A stretch of DNA of 64,000 nt from Parabacteroides faecis (GCF_014647375.1 NZ_BMPB01000022.1:1-64000), one strand, 5' to 3'; positions 7,247-17,676 are shown, numbered from the stretch's first letter. Notes: generated from the sequence alone by a model not told the origin. Made by a program: numbers and translations.

Positions 7247-10200
7247 TCAGAGATTCGATTGGATAGGTGTCATAATGAAAGTAAATTCATAATCACCATA
7301 AGGCAAACGATATTTCTCCAACGGAAGTGCCCCCCAACTGTTCACACAACCTAGTCCCATCTGTACCTTATCGATACAAAGATTGGTATAATCGACTTTC
7401 GGAACAAGTTCGGAGTGTCTCTGATCTTTCTGTACACCATCGTCCAGCGATTCGATCGAATAATTCAATGCAGAAGCAGAGAACGGAGCCTCGGCAACGA
7501 ACATCAAACCATTACCACCTTTATTCGTCTGTTTCCACCAACGGATATCTGTTTTCGTACCAGTTTCCTGCGGACGGATATAAGAATAAAACTGTTCATC
7601 AACTGTCTGGCAGAATTTACCCAGATCGGTCACATTGTTACGGTCAGAATAGTTTTCCCACGGACCACGTCCATAATATTTGATCAGCGACATTTCTTCC
7701 GGCATCTGCATTTGCATACCGAAACGGAACATATCGGATACTTTAGCCGACTTATCGGCAACCATCTTCTGGGATACTTTCACTGCACCTTCATTATTTA
7801 TAGTATAGGAAACGGATAATTTTGCCGATACGGCATCCATCGTATATTCCGCATTGACTACCGCCTGACCGTTTTCGATCTTATTCGTTAATGAAGTCAG
7901 TTTCAGCCCCGGTTCTTTCCAGGCCGCATATTTATTCTGCAAACCGGCTCCCATGTCGTTATCGGTCGGAGCACGCCAGAAATTCGGTGTCAGTTTACCG
8001 CCTTCATCGATCAAAGCCAACCCCTTCACATCGTATTTGCAAAGGAATCCGTCGTGTTTGCTAAATTCGATCAGGAAGTTTTCGCCGGAAACGATCAGAT
8101 AATTATAATCGTTTTCCCTGATCGTCGGAGTTACAGTGGCAATGTTCACTTTCTCCACATTAGCCAGTTTCAGTTCCGGCGCTTTGTACGGACGAACCAC
8201 CAGCTGATTCTTTGCGACTGTATATCCGGCAGGCAACATCGTTTCCGCCTTTTTCAGTTTGAATGCGACATTCAGCAGCAATTCTTTACATTTACAGATT
8301 CCCTCCGTACTGTAATTCAGTTTAACGGATTTTGTTTGCTGCGGAGCTACTTCCAGATCTTTGATCATACCGGTCTGTACAACTTCGCCGTCAGCCAGCA
8401 GTTCCCATTCAGCATAGTAGCCATCCAGATCACGGAAGAAGTTTTCATTATAAACATTCACAACGCCATTCGCCAGGTCCGAAGGAGTAACCCAGATCGA
8501 CTGGTAAATATGGCCTACTTCATGCATATGCGGATTCGGCTTACGATCCGGACTGATCAAACCGTTATCCAGGAAGTTATTATCGGTAGCGTCATAACGG
8601 TTAAAGTCACCCCCATAACCATAAAATTCAACGCCTTCTTTATTCTTTGTACGCAAAGACTGATCGACAAAGTCCCAGATAAAACCACCCTGATACTTCG
8701 GATACTTACGGACAAGATCCCAATATTCTTTGAATCCACCCTGCGAGTTACCCATTGCATGTGCGTATTCACACTGGATAAGCGGTTTATCTACATTGCT
8801 ATTGCAATACTCATCGCTTCTCTTATAATCCAGATACATCGGACAGTAGATATCGGTAAACTCATTCTTACCTGCCTGTTCGTACTGAACGGCACGGCTC
8901 TTGTCTTCATTCTTGATCCAGGTATAGCATGCTTCAAAGTTCGGCCCGAAACCAGCCTCATTACCCAGCGACCAGAAAATAATGGACGGATGGTTGAAAC
9001 CACGTTGTACATTGCGCTGGTTGCGTTCCATATGAGCTTTTGCATACGCCGGATTCTTAGCCAATGTTTCTTCGCCATATCCCATACCGTGAGACTCTAC
9101 GTTGGCTTCGGCAACGACATAGATACCATATTCATCGCACAGGTCATACCATAAGTTTGCATCCGGATAATGGCAGGTACGGACTGCATTGATGTTAAAC
9201 TCTTTCATTACTTTGATATCCTGCAGCATACGCTCGCGGGATACGACATAACCTCCGTCGGGGTCCATCTCATGGCGGTCCGCTCCTTTGAACAATACCG
9301 GCTGGCCATTCACCAGGATCTGGCTGTTCTTCAGTTCGATCTTACGGAAGCCGACTTTCACCGGAATTACTTCCAACTCTTTATTACCGTCTTTCAATGT
9401 GGCAACCAGCGTATACAGGTTCGGAGTTTCTGCGGTCCACTTCAGCGGATTGGCGACTGCGATATCAGTCGATACCTTACCAGCCCCCTTCAAAGATGCA
9501 GTAGCCACAGAATTGCCCTGTTTATCCAGCAGTTTCACATCTACAACGCCGCTACCTTTCAGGTTTACACTTACATTTAACGTAGCATCCTTATACTGGG
9601 CATCCAGATCCGGAGTTACACGGATATCCTGGATATGCTTCGGATTACGGGCATACAGATAGCAATCGCGCCCTACACCGCATAAACGCAGGAAGTCCTG
9701 GTCTTCCAGATAAGTACCGTCACACCAGCGGAAAGTCTGGAATGCGATCAGGTTCTTACCCGGTTTCAGATATTTCGTCAGGTCAAACTCAGCTTCCAGC
9801 TTACTGTCTTCGCTGTAACCGACATACTGGCCATTCACCCAAAGATACATATTGGAAGTCACCGAGCCGAAATGAGCGAATATTTCTTTTCCTTTCCAGT
9901 CTGCCGGAACTACGATTTCCTTACGGTAAGAACCGACATGATTATTTTCTACGGGAATTTCAGGCGGGTTGTTCTTGAACTGGTTCCGCCAGGCATATCC
10001 TATATTTACATACAACGGATCACCGAAACCATTCAGTTCCCATATCCCCGGAACCGGCATATTCGCCCAGCCTTTATCATTGAAACCGACCTGATAAAAA
10101 TCTGTCGGACGGGCATCGGCATCTTTCACCCAGTTAAATTTCCAGGTTCCGTTCAAAGTCATAAAATTACCTGACGATTCCTTACATCCCTTTAACGCTG

Positions 10201-10345
10201 CATCCTCTGTTTCGAACGCAAAATAGTTAGTATGCATCGGAGCACGGTTCACCGCATTCACGTTCGGATCTCTCCACTCATTTTTCTGAGCGAATGCTGT
10301 TATTCCAACGAGGGAACAACAGCAAACTAACATTTTTAATTTCAT
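7247..10345 (-). CDS. lacZ: GH2 beta-galactosidase (LacZ type)
   Basis: A 1032-residue secreted glycoside hydrolase family 2 enzyme, close to the length of E. coli LacZ. A signal peptide covers the first 19 residues. It is followed by the sugar-binding jelly roll, immunoglobulin-like domains, the catalytic TIM barrel and a C-terminal beta-sandwich domain (DUF4981 and Bgal_small_N type). The acid/base glutamate is in SLGNEAGFGPNF near residue 463 and the nucleophile in IQCEYAHAMGNS near 525. It probably hydrolyses terminal beta-galactosides in the periplasm. It starts 31 bases after the Gfo/Idh gene, and a terminator follows it. Activity on another beta-glycoside is possible within GH2, but the LacZ-like signature is strong. 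Confidence 0.88.
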   Translation of the reverse strand: MKLKMLVCCCSLVGITAFAQKNEWRDPNVNAVNRAPMHTNYFAFETEDAALKGCKESSGNFMTLNGTWKFNWVKDADARPTDFYQVGFNDKGWANMPVPGIWELNGFGDPLYVNIGYAWRNQFKNNPPEIPVENNHVGSYRKEIVVPADWKGKEIFAHFGSVTSNMYLWVNGQYVGYSEDSKLEAEFDLTKYLKPGKNLIAFQTFRWCDGTYLEDQDFLRLCGVGRDCYLYARNPKHIQDIRVTPDLDAQYKDATLNVSVNLKGSGVVDVKLLDKQGNSVATASLKGAGKVSTDIAVANPLKWTAETPNLYTLVATLKDGNKELEVIPVKVGFRKIELKNSQILVNGQPVLFKGADRHEMDPDGGYVVSRERMLQDIKVMKEFNINAVRTCHYPDANLWYDLCDEYGIYVVAEANVESHGMGYGEETLAKNPAYAKAHMERNQRNVQRGFNHPSIIFWSLGNEAGFGPNFEACYTWIKNEDKSRAVQYEQAGKNEFTDIYCPMYLDYKRSDEYCNSNVDKPLIQCEYAHAMGNSQGGFKEYWDLVRKYPKYQGGFIWDFVDQSLRTKNKEGVEFYGYGGDFNRYDATDNNFLDNGLISPDRKPNPHMHEVGHIYQSIWVTPSDLANGVVNVYNENFFRDLDGYYAEWELLADGEVVQTGMIKDLEVAPQQTKSVKLNYSTEGICKCKELLLNVAFKLKKAETMLPAGYTVAKNQLVVRPYKAPELKLANVEKVNIATVTPTIRENDYNYLIVSGENFLIEFSKHDGFLCKYDVKGLALIDEGGKLTPNFWRAPTDNDMGAGLQNKYAAWKEPGLKLTSLTNKIENGQAVVNAEYTMDAVSAKLSVSYTINNEGAVKVSQKMVADKSAKVSDMFRFGMQMQMPEEMSLIKYYGRGPWENYSDRNNVTDLGKFCQTVDEQFYSYIRPQETGTKTDIRWWKQTNKGGNGLMFVAEAPFSASALNYSIESLDDGVQKDQRHSELVPKVDYTNLCIDKVQMGLGCVNSWGALPLEKYRLPYGDYEFTFIMTPIQSNL

Positions 10346-10376
10346 TTCTATCTTTGATTTACTACTGTGGCGGTAA

Positions 10377-11543
10377 TCAATCCACCCATTTCTGCCATTT
10401 CACATTTTCATTGTATCCGGCTTCCACCATTGTTTCAATGAATTGCATACCTCTCACACCGTCATAAACAGTCGGGAAATCCAGACATTCTTCGCATGGA
10501 GTTTCTCCCTTCTTGATACTCATCACGGTATGGGCAAAATTCCGGTAGATATTAGCAAAAGCTTCGATGAAACCTTCCGGGTGACCACCCGGCGTACGTG
10601 TATTCATTTTAGCCGTATCGCCGATAAAACCGTTGTTTCCCATACGGATCACCTCAGTCGGCTTATTCGACCATTTGGCGTATAAAGTGTTCGGTTCCTG
10701 CTGCTGCCATTCCAGACCGCCTTTATCGCCGTAAATACGGATACGGATGTTATTTTCTTCCCCGGCAGCGATCTGCGATGCGGTAAGCGTTCCAACAACC
10801 CCGTTCTCATAACGCAGGAAAGCGGCGCCATCGTCATCGATCGGACGTCCGGGTACGAACGCATTCAGGTCGGCACAAACCTCCTGTACTTTCAGGCCGG
10901 TTATATATTCGCTCAAATGCCAGGCATGCGTACCGATATCACCGATACAACCCGCTTTTCCTGAACGTTTCGGGTCTGTACGCCATCCCGCATTATTTCC
11001 TCCCTGCAATTCGATGCGGTCGGAAAGCCAGCCCTGCAGATATTCCACATAAACACGGCGAAGCGTACCCAGATCGCCTCTGGCAATACGGGTTTTGGCC
11101 TCTTTCACAGCCGGGTAAGCAGAATATACATGTGTAAGTGCCAGGATCAGTCCTGTTTCTTCCACTTTTTTCTGAAGTTGTTTAGCTTCCTCCAGCGAGA
11201 ATGTCATCGGTTTATCCACTACGACATGGAACCCTCTTTGAAGAGCCATCATAGCAGGTTCGAAATGCCAGCGGTTAGGTGTCACGATGGTCACAAAATC
11301 CATCCGTTCACCTTCCGGCAAAGTCATTTCATGTTCGAACATTTCCTGATAAGTACTGTAAATACGATCTTCCGGAAGGAAATAAGAGAGTCCGGAACTC
11401 TTGGAAATTTCAGGGTCTACGCTGAAACATCCGCAAACTAATTCAATCTGATTGTCCATAAAGGCCGCACGACGATGGATAGCTCCAATAAAAGCATCGC
11501 TTCCACCACCTACCATGCCCATTCTTAGCTTTCTGTTTTTCAT
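10377..11543 (-). CDS. Gfo/Idh/MocA family oxidoreductase
   Basis: A 388-residue NAD(P)-binding sugar oxidoreductase without a signal peptide, so predicted cytoplasmic. The Rossmann region GMVGGGSDAFIGAIHR starts at residue 9. The VDKPMTFSLEEA segment, equivalent to the EKP motif, lies near 130, and a conserved GDIGTHAWHLSEY segment near 200 supplies a likely catalytic histidine. It starts its own transcript from a good promoter just upstream and leads into the beta-galactosidase gene 31 bases later. It is inferred to oxidise a sugar or sugar derivative released by the locus. Confidence 0.85.
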   Translation of the reverse strand: MKNRKLRMGMVGGGSDAFIGAIHRRAAFMDNQIELVCGCFSVDPEISKSSGLSYFLPEDRIYSTYQEMFEHEMTLPEGERMDFVTIVTPNRWHFEPAMMALQRGFHVVVDKPMTFSLEEAKQLQKKVEETGLILALTHVYSAYPAVKEAKTRIARGDLGTLRRVYVEYLQGWLSDRIELQGGNNAGWRTDPKRSGKAGCIGDIGTHAWHLSEYITGLKVQEVCADLNAFVPGRPIDDDGAAFLRYENGVVGTLTASQIAAGEENNIRIRIYGDKGGLEWQQQEPNTLYAKWSNKPTEVIRMGNNGFIGDTAKMNTRTPGGHPEGFIEAFANIYRNFAHTVMSIKKGETPCEECLDFPTVYDGVRGMQFIETMVEAGYNENVKWQKWVD

Positions 11544-11582
11544 GATAATACTATTTTACGAATTACGAATTGAGAGATTGCC

Positions 11583-11612
11583 CAAAGTTACAAAATGCTG
11601 TAATATGTACAA
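11583..11612 (-). promoter_or_regulatory. Bacteroidetes-type promoter for the Gfo/Idh-lacZ unit
   Basis: On the minus strand TTG (11612-11610), exactly 19 bases, then TAACTTTG (11590-11583) match the -33/-7 consensus. The start codon lies about 35 bases beyond the expected transcription start. Confidence 0.65.
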
Positions 11613-11692
11613 TAAATTTCGTAATATTAATATTTGATATTGATCTATAAACAGCTATTACTTCGCTTCCTTTACCTATTCAATTGTATACA

Positions 11693-11736
11693 TGGCACGC
11701 TGATACCACAGAGTAACCTGCGCGATCAACGTGCCA
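11693..11736. other. Long inverted repeat between susD and the Gfo/Idh gene
   Basis: The arms TGGCACG and CGTGCCA, extended by TGAT/ATCA after one mismatch, enclose a roughly 20-base loop. No U-tract follows on the minus strand. It may be an RNA end-stabilising or processing structure downstream of susD rather than a simple terminator. Confidence 0.5.
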
Positions 11737-11763
11737 TAATAATATTTATATATCTTTATGTTT

Positions 11764-13698
11764 CTATTTGAAACCCGGATTCTGCTCCAATGCCGGATTA
11801 CGTAATGTCTCCTCCAGTTTGATAGGAGCAAAATACATCTTGTTATCCCATTTACGTTTCTCTATGTAGTTCAGATTGAGGACGGTCCAGGTATAATTAT
11901 AAACGTCTTCATCATGTACATATGGTAACGTAGCAGTCTTACCCGGTTTCAAACGACCTACAATAGTGATACCCGTCAACTTTTTACTGCTTGTCTCCGG
12001 AGCTATCATCCAACGACGTACATCATAATAACGAGAATGCTCGTAAGTTAATTCTACACGACGTTCATGGCGCAAAAACTCACGTAGATTATTCTGATTG
12101 AAAGCCTGTCCCCGAACAGCCAAAGTAGCTCTTGTATCCGGACGTCCGATACGACCACGGAGGGCATCCAAATAAATAGCCGCTTCATCCAACTTATTCA
12201 GTTCAATACAAGCTTCGGCTGCAATCAGGTACATTTCGGCCAAACGAATATATGGCATCGGACAGATCTGGAAATTATGCTCGGTCGCAGAAACCGTACC
12301 ATCGATTAATTTCTTTTCCAGATAACCTGTGTACGTTCCGTTCCAGTTTTCGATATTAGACATACGGGAATCTACACCAACCATACCGTTGAATTGTTGC
12401 TTTTTGATAGCATTATTTTCATCATCCACTGATTGTATGGCATTGACTTCAGCACCACCGCTACTCAATTCATAATATCCGAACTGCAGGTTACCCAATG
12501 GAGTTGCATCGAACACAGCTCCATCAGAGGCTCTGGGACGTCCCCATTCTGCTCCGTCATAGCCGATTGTTGCATAGAAACGTGGTTCGCGGTTTGTATA
12601 CGGATTCACAGTTGTTTCTTCGCCGGCTTTCAGCAAGGTGTTCGGGATCTTTCCGTCTTCCGTCTCAAATGCCATGACCAAATCGTGAGTCGGAGCAGTA
12701 CCTGCCCAGTTGTGGTATCCATTCGGACCATGCAGTAAGGCTACGCGGTTACGAACCCAGTTGTCGGCATCCTTATCTTTGTTTACATACTGTTTGGACC
12801 AGATTGTTTCGTCATTATTCGTGATAATGATATTATGGAATTTTTCTGCAATATCCTTGATTGTACCTGCATTACAGTCGATAAGTGAATAATTACCATC
12901 GTTAATTACCTCTTTAGCTGCATCCAGTGCCTTTTGATATAAAGCTTGCCGGTCGCCTGTGTATTGATTACATGCCAAAGTGTTGACAGAACGGTCTGCA
13001 AACAACGGACTGGCAATATGCAGCAATAAACGAGCCTTCAACGCTTTAGCGGCTCCCCTCGTTGCACGGCCTAAGTTTGCACCGGTCTGTTGTTCCGGCA
13101 ATAAGCTAACAGCTTGTTCAATGTCTTTTAATATAAAATCCATAACATCAGCCACATTGGAACGTGGCAGTTCCATTTCTGAAGCCTCTTCGATGCTGTA
13201 CACATGGTCTACGATAGGCACGCCACCAAAGCCACGGAGCAGTTCCGTATAGATATACGCCCGAAGAAAATAAGTTTCACCTTTCAGGACATTCAAGTCT
13301 ACCCCTGTTTTCTGAGGAACGTTGTCTATATTTTCCAATACCAGATTGGCACGGTAGATCGCTTTAAACTGTTTGCTCCATCTAAACGGACAGTCGTCAC
13401 GATCGTAAGCGGCCAAGTTGCTAGGAGAGACGGTTGCTTCGTTTATATCACGACATCCATATACGTGTGTAAAGAACCCGTCATCTGTCCATGCTTCAGG
13501 ATTTACTTCTTGTGCGATGTCACATACATACGAATAAACATCGGTAACAACTGATTTTGTCAAATCGGCATCTGCCCAGACGGTTGCTTCGTCATACTGG
13601 TCTTCCGGTGTCAGATCCATAAAGTCGGAACAGGAGCTGAATGAAAATGTTAGTCCTGCGACAGCTGAAAGACAAATATATTTTAGTCTTGTTTTCAT
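11764..13698 (-). CDS. RagB/SusD family outer-membrane lipoprotein
   Basis: A 644-residue surface glycan-binding lipoprotein, full length for the family. The signal peptide ends in a lipobox-like SSC at residue 23, followed by SDFMDLTPEDQYDEATVW, a typical SusD N-terminus. The C-terminal RagB/SusD segment includes LAEMYLIAAEACIELNKLDE and LRHERRVELTYEHSRYYDVRRW. It lies 12 bases after the SusC partner. The pair should capture and import an oligosaccharide for the linked GH2 enzyme; the exact substrate cannot be read from sequence. Confidence 0.9.
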   Translation of the reverse strand: MKTRLKYICLSAVAGLTFSFSSCSDFMDLTPEDQYDEATVWADADLTKSVVTDVYSYVCDIAQEVNPEAWTDDGFFTHVYGCRDINEATVSPSNLAAYDRDDCPFRWSKQFKAIYRANLVLENIDNVPQKTGVDLNVLKGETYFLRAYIYTELLRGFGGVPIVDHVYSIEEASEMELPRSNVADVMDFILKDIEQAVSLLPEQQTGANLGRATRGAAKALKARLLLHIASPLFADRSVNTLACNQYTGDRQALYQKALDAAKEVINDGNYSLIDCNAGTIKDIAEKFHNIIITNNDETIWSKQYVNKDKDADNWVRNRVALLHGPNGYHNWAGTAPTHDLVMAFETEDGKIPNTLLKAGEETTVNPYTNREPRFYATIGYDGAEWGRPRASDGAVFDATPLGNLQFGYYELSSGGAEVNAIQSVDDENNAIKKQQFNGMVGVDSRMSNIENWNGTYTGYLEKKLIDGTVSATEHNFQICPMPYIRLAEMYLIAAEACIELNKLDEAAIYLDALRGRIGRPDTRATLAVRGQAFNQNNLREFLRHERRVELTYEHSRYYDVRRWMIAPETSSKKLTGITIVGRLKPGKTATLPYVHDEDVYNYTWTVLNLNYIEKRKWDNKMYFAPIKLEETLRNPALEQNPGFK

Positions 13699-13710
13699 AA
13701 TAATTACGTT

Positions 13711-16700
13711 TTAGAATGTTGCTTGAACTCCAAAATTGATGATTTGTCTCAGAGGATAATCTCCTAAGTCTTTACTGCGCTGTTCCGGGTCGGCATCTTT
13801 TACACCATCAATGGTAAACAGGTTACTACCGTTTGCATAGAGGCGTAAATTGGAAATACCTGCCTTCTTCAATCCTCCGAAATTAAAAGTATATCCGAGC
13901 TCGGCATTCTTCAAACGCAGGTAATCGGCATTTCGCAAGAAATAGGTGTTATCATTGTTAATCCAGTACTGATTCTCACGGTCCCATGCACGTGGCCCTT
14001 CCGAATACGGATTTTCCGGTGTCCACCGTTTATCGAAGTCACTCTTCAGGAAATTACCAACCAGACCGGACCATGTTTCGATGTATACCTGAGCCCCTGT
14101 TGCACCCTGGAATAATAACATGATATCCCAGCCTTTCCACCTGGCAGTAAGTGTCAAACCGGCAACGAAGCGCGGCTCCTGGTTCTTCTCCGGACGGACG
14201 CGATCCAAACCATCGATTTTACCATCACCGTTCATATCCTTAAAACGAATATCGCCCGGCACCGTGTTATCTGAATACAACAGACCTTTTGCCCGCGCCT
14301 CATCGATTTCTGCCTGGGTATGGAAAATACCGTCTGCTACATAAAACAACAAGTCGCGGCTACCCACTGCTTTACCTGTTGATAACTGGTATCCAGGAAC
14401 ATTTTGCACTTCATCCCAGAAGGTTATCTGGTTTCTTGCGTATGTCATATTCAAAGAGGCTCCATATTCTACCTGGCCGATTTTGTCTTGCCAACTTACC
14501 AAAGATTCAAAACCTCGATTTTTCATTTCCCCCAGGTTCTCACGAGGTAAGGTGATACCGGTAATTTCCGGCAGAGACGCATTACGTGAGATCAACATAT
14601 TCGTACGTTTGTGGTAGAATACATCTGTCTCCCAACTTAATCGGTTCTGTAAGAATTTGAGATCTAAACCTACGTTATAGGTCGTACCAACTTCCCATGT
14701 GATATTCGGGTTCGGAGTACGGCTTGGATACAATCGTTTATTTTCAACTCCACCAAATGCTATACCATTGTTGTTGAATGCATATGTTGTCAGATATTGG
14801 ATGGAATGGTCGTATTTGTTATCTGAATCTACGAGGGCATCATTACCAGTCTGAGACACGGAACCGCGCAACTTAAAATAGTCGATGAAACGAACATTTT
14901 CTTTCCACCATGATTCCTCAGACACACGCCAGGCTGCAGATACACCAGGGAAGAAACCGTAGCGTTGATCTTTCGGAAAGCGGTAGGAACCATCGACACG
15001 CCAAACGAATTCGAATAAATAACGTTCCAGATAGTTATAAGACACACGGCCGAAATAGTTCAGACGAGTCTCTTTCCAGGAGTAACCAGTTGCTTTCTGA
15101 CCTTCTTCACCACCTAAATTCAGTTCAGGTTTACTATCAGAGATGAACCCTTGACGATAAGCGAAGGTTTCTTCATATTGTTTTTTCTGACCTTCCATAC
15201 CGAATGTAACACCGAGCGTATGTTTCCCGAATGTACGGTTGTAGTCGATCAAACCGTTGAGCATCCAGCCGAGTTGTTCGGTATGTTTGCGTTCCAATGT
15301 CGGAGAATCTATCCATTGCTTGGAAGAGCTCAAGCCTTCACTGCTTTCGTTTACTCCATCCCAGGAATACAAATAAACCGGTTTTTCCATTTTTCTACGA
15401 TTCTGGAAATGGATATCATAAGAAGCGTTACCACGCAACATCAAACCTTCGATCCAGGGCACTTTTACATTTACGGAAAAGTTGTTCTGGATATACTGGT
15501 CTTTGTAGTGGTCGAAACCTGCAAGGTCTGTACTCGTCACAGCCGGGTTGTCACCACGTTCGATAGCCGGCCCCGGTTCACCTGTTGGCCACCATGCCGG
15601 TTGATCCGGACGGGTACGACGTGCATTACCAAAAATATCGCCAGATTGTTTAGCCGGATATTTGGTATCTTCCAAACGGGCAGCTACTCCAAGCTGAAAA
15701 TCTACGTATTGACTGGTCTTGACATCTAAATTTGTACGCAAGCTATACTGGTCATAGCGGTTGGCTGAATTTCTATACAAACCATCTTCCCCGTTCGCAC
15801 CGAAATTAGCATAATATTTTACTTTATCCGTACCGCCGGATATACCGATATCAGCGCGATAGATAGGAGAAACTGGTTTTATAATTTCATCAAACCAATC
15901 CGTATCCGGATATTTCCATGGATCAGCATGTGTACGGAAACCCTCGATTTGTTCATCTGAGAAAGAACCCGGAAGTACTTCGTTTAACATTGTTGCGTAC
16001 TCATACGAGTTTGTCATTTCCGGTATGCGGGTCGGCTTAGAGAATCCACCACTTGCATTGAACGAAACAACCGGTTTGCCTTCTTTACCGCGTTTGGTAG
16101 TAATCAAAACTACACCATTGGCAGCACGGGCACCATAAATAGCGGCAGCAGCATCTTTTAATACTGAAATAGATTCAATTTCAGTCGGATTCAAACGATT
16201 CATACCACCATCACGATCAGGTATACCATCAATTACAATCAACGGATCATTACTTCCCAAGGAGTTAGTACCACGTATACGAATTGTCGTACTACCGCCA
16301 CCCGGTTCGTCAGCAGTTTGAAAACCAATAACACCCGGCATACGACCGACCATAGCACTGGTCAAGTTACTCGTCGGAGACGCTTTCAGCTCCTCTCCCG
16401 ATACACTGGCAACAGCACCTGTTACCGTTACCTTTTTCTGTACTCCATAACCGACTACTATAACCTCGTCCAGTTTCTGAGTGTCTTCTTTTAATGTTAC
16501 ATTGATCGATGATTGAGAACCCACCACAGTCTCCTGCGTCTGGTAGCCTATATAAGAAAAGACAAGTATGGCATTGGCCGGTACTTCCAATTGATATTTA
16601 CCCTCCATATCGGTAATTATACCGATTGTCATTCCCTTTACTGAAACATTTACACCAATAAGAGGATCCCCTGAAGCATCAACAACCGTTCCCCTGACAT

Positions 16701-16821
16701 TTTTCTGCTGTGCAAATACATTTGTCGTACAAAAAGTTAAAAGCAATAAGGTTAACATTCTGAATAATTTACTTTTAACACGACATCCTTTTAAATGTAT
16801 GTCTAAAAAAGATTCTTTCAT
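13711..16821 (-). CDS. SusC/RagA TonB-dependent outer-membrane transporter
   Basis: A 1036-residue TonB-dependent receptor. An N-terminal signal peptide ends near FAQQ. A CarboxypepD_reg-like domain follows at about 42-115 (RGTVVDASGDPLIGVNVSVK), then the plug (VIVVGYGVQKKVTVTGAVAS) and the 22-strand barrel. The family box RAANGVVLITTKRG is at about 232-245. There is no STN domain, so anti-sigma signalling through a FecR partner is not expected. The start has AGAAGGA just before the ATG. A promoter about 390 bases upstream would give a long leader. It is inferred to import the glycan bound by the adjacent SusD. Confidence 0.92.
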   Translation of the reverse strand: MKESFLDIHLKGCRVKSKLFRMLTLLLLTFCTTNVFAQQKNVRGTVVDASGDPLIGVNVSVKGMTIGIITDMEGKYQLEVPANAILVFSYIGYQTQETVVGSQSSINVTLKEDTQKLDEVIVVGYGVQKKVTVTGAVASVSGEELKASPTSNLTSAMVGRMPGVIGFQTADEPGGGSTTIRIRGTNSLGSNDPLIVIDGIPDRDGGMNRLNPTEIESISVLKDAAAAIYGARAANGVVLITTKRGKEGKPVVSFNASGGFSKPTRIPEMTNSYEYATMLNEVLPGSFSDEQIEGFRTHADPWKYPDTDWFDEIIKPVSPIYRADIGISGGTDKVKYYANFGANGEDGLYRNSANRYDQYSLRTNLDVKTSQYVDFQLGVAARLEDTKYPAKQSGDIFGNARRTRPDQPAWWPTGEPGPAIERGDNPAVTSTDLAGFDHYKDQYIQNNFSVNVKVPWIEGLMLRGNASYDIHFQNRRKMEKPVYLYSWDGVNESSEGLSSSKQWIDSPTLERKHTEQLGWMLNGLIDYNRTFGKHTLGVTFGMEGQKKQYEETFAYRQGFISDSKPELNLGGEEGQKATGYSWKETRLNYFGRVSYNYLERYLFEFVWRVDGSYRFPKDQRYGFFPGVSAAWRVSEESWWKENVRFIDYFKLRGSVSQTGNDALVDSDNKYDHSIQYLTTYAFNNNGIAFGGVENKRLYPSRTPNPNITWEVGTTYNVGLDLKFLQNRLSWETDVFYHKRTNMLISRNASLPEITGITLPRENLGEMKNRGFESLVSWQDKIGQVEYGASLNMTYARNQITFWDEVQNVPGYQLSTGKAVGSRDLLFYVADGIFHTQAEIDEARAKGLLYSDNTVPGDIRFKDMNGDGKIDGLDRVRPEKNQEPRFVAGLTLTARWKGWDIMLLFQGATGAQVYIETWSGLVGNFLKSDFDKRWTPENPYSEGPRAWDRENQYWINNDNTYFLRNADYLRLKNAELGYTFNFGGLKKAGISNLRLYANGSNLFTIDGVKDADPEQRSKDLGDYPLRQIINFGVQATF

Positions 16822-17213
16822 TTCCTTCTGTTATTAAATGAATATAAGGTTAAAAAACACAATGGATATGACTACATATCCGAATAGAAAACATTGGAAT
16901 TAAAAATTCATAATCATAGGCAAGCAATATTAAAATGAATACTAGTGAATTATATAAACTTAAACTTTATCTTCTCCATTACTTAACAAAGTGCAATCTT
17001 TATTACAGAGAAGCAACTGGCATATGCCTTGGCAACCGTATTACTAAGGGAAACGGTCCCCTTCATACACATACCGGACACCTCGTTTGCCTACTAAGCA
17101 TAACTTTCTATACATCAACATTATCTTCAGACAAATTAGGTTAACTATTAGACTTAATAGCAAAATGTTTCAAAATGGGAACATAGGGTCTATTAAGAGA
17201 ATTAAGAAAATCA
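16822..17213 (-). promoter_or_regulatory. Long structured 5' leader of the susC transcript
   Basis: About 390 bases separate the candidate promoter from the susC start. No gene could be supported here. A locally GC-richer segment (about 17010-17095) contains several short inverted repeats, for example GGCATATGCC and AAGGG...CCCTT. Closer to the start a GGATATG/CATATCC hairpin lies at 16864-16881. This could be a regulatory leader or a separate small RNA. Confidence 0.4.
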
Positions 17214-17219
17214 CAGCAG

Positions 17220-17250
17220 CAAAGATATTACATTTTGTTATATTAGCAAA
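17220..17250 (-). promoter_or_regulatory. Bacteroidetes-type promoter for susC
   Basis: On the minus strand TTTG (17250-17247), 19 bases, then TATCTTTG (17227-17220) fit the -33/-7 consensus exactly. Transcription would start near 17213 and run left into the susC leader. Confidence 0.6.
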
Positions 17251-17316
17251 TATAAGTGCAATTTTTTATTACAAATATCATTTATTTATTCAAACCACAA
17301 ACACTAAATTGCTTGC

Positions 17317-17652
17317 ATGAACGATATATTGAGAAACATAGATGCAATTCGCAGGAACAAAGGATATTCGCAAGAATATCTAGCTAGTCAGATTGGCTTA
17401 AAACAAGCAGGATTAAGCCTTATCATGTCGGGAGAGCGGGAACTAAAATACAACACATTATTACAAATTGCAAATGCTCTACAAGAATCAGTAATAGATA
17501 TTATTGCATATCCGGATAAATATGTTCTGAGCAAGGAAAGTAATATATCAACAGAAACAATATTGCAAATCAAACTGGACAACGATAAAAAAGAACAGGT
17601 GCTAAAAATCGTTTTCGGAGATGAAGCAGCAGAATTGCTAAAAGGAAAGTGA
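17317..17652 (+). CDS. XRE-family helix-turn-helix regulator
   Basis: A 111-residue protein with a Cro/CI-type helix-turn-helix in residues 1-58 (IRRNKGYSQEYLASQIGLKQ followed by LSLIMSGERELKYNTLLQIA). The rest is a short charged tail. It is divergent from the susC operon and separated from it by the 495-base leader and promoter region, so it may regulate susC, but no operator was identified. There is no toxin-like neighbour. It ends at a strong hairpin shared with the convergent CCA-type gene. Confidence 0.8.
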   Translation: MNDILRNIDAIRRNKGYSQEYLASQIGLKQAGLSLIMSGERELKYNTLLQIANALQESVIDIIAYPDKYVLSKESNISTETILQIKLDNDKKEQVLKIVFGDEAAELLKGK

Positions 17653-17676
17653 TATTTTTATCTGTTGGAAAGATCA

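Noticed and set aside
8054-9154. Long open frame of 366 codons antisense to the beta-galactosidase gene
   Set aside because: It lies wholly within a well-supported GH2 gene, and its composition is that expected of a reverse-strand shadow.
16935-17144. Possible 69-residue ORF ahead of the XRE gene
   Set aside because: No ribosome site and low-complexity composition; it lies antisense to the inferred susC leader.
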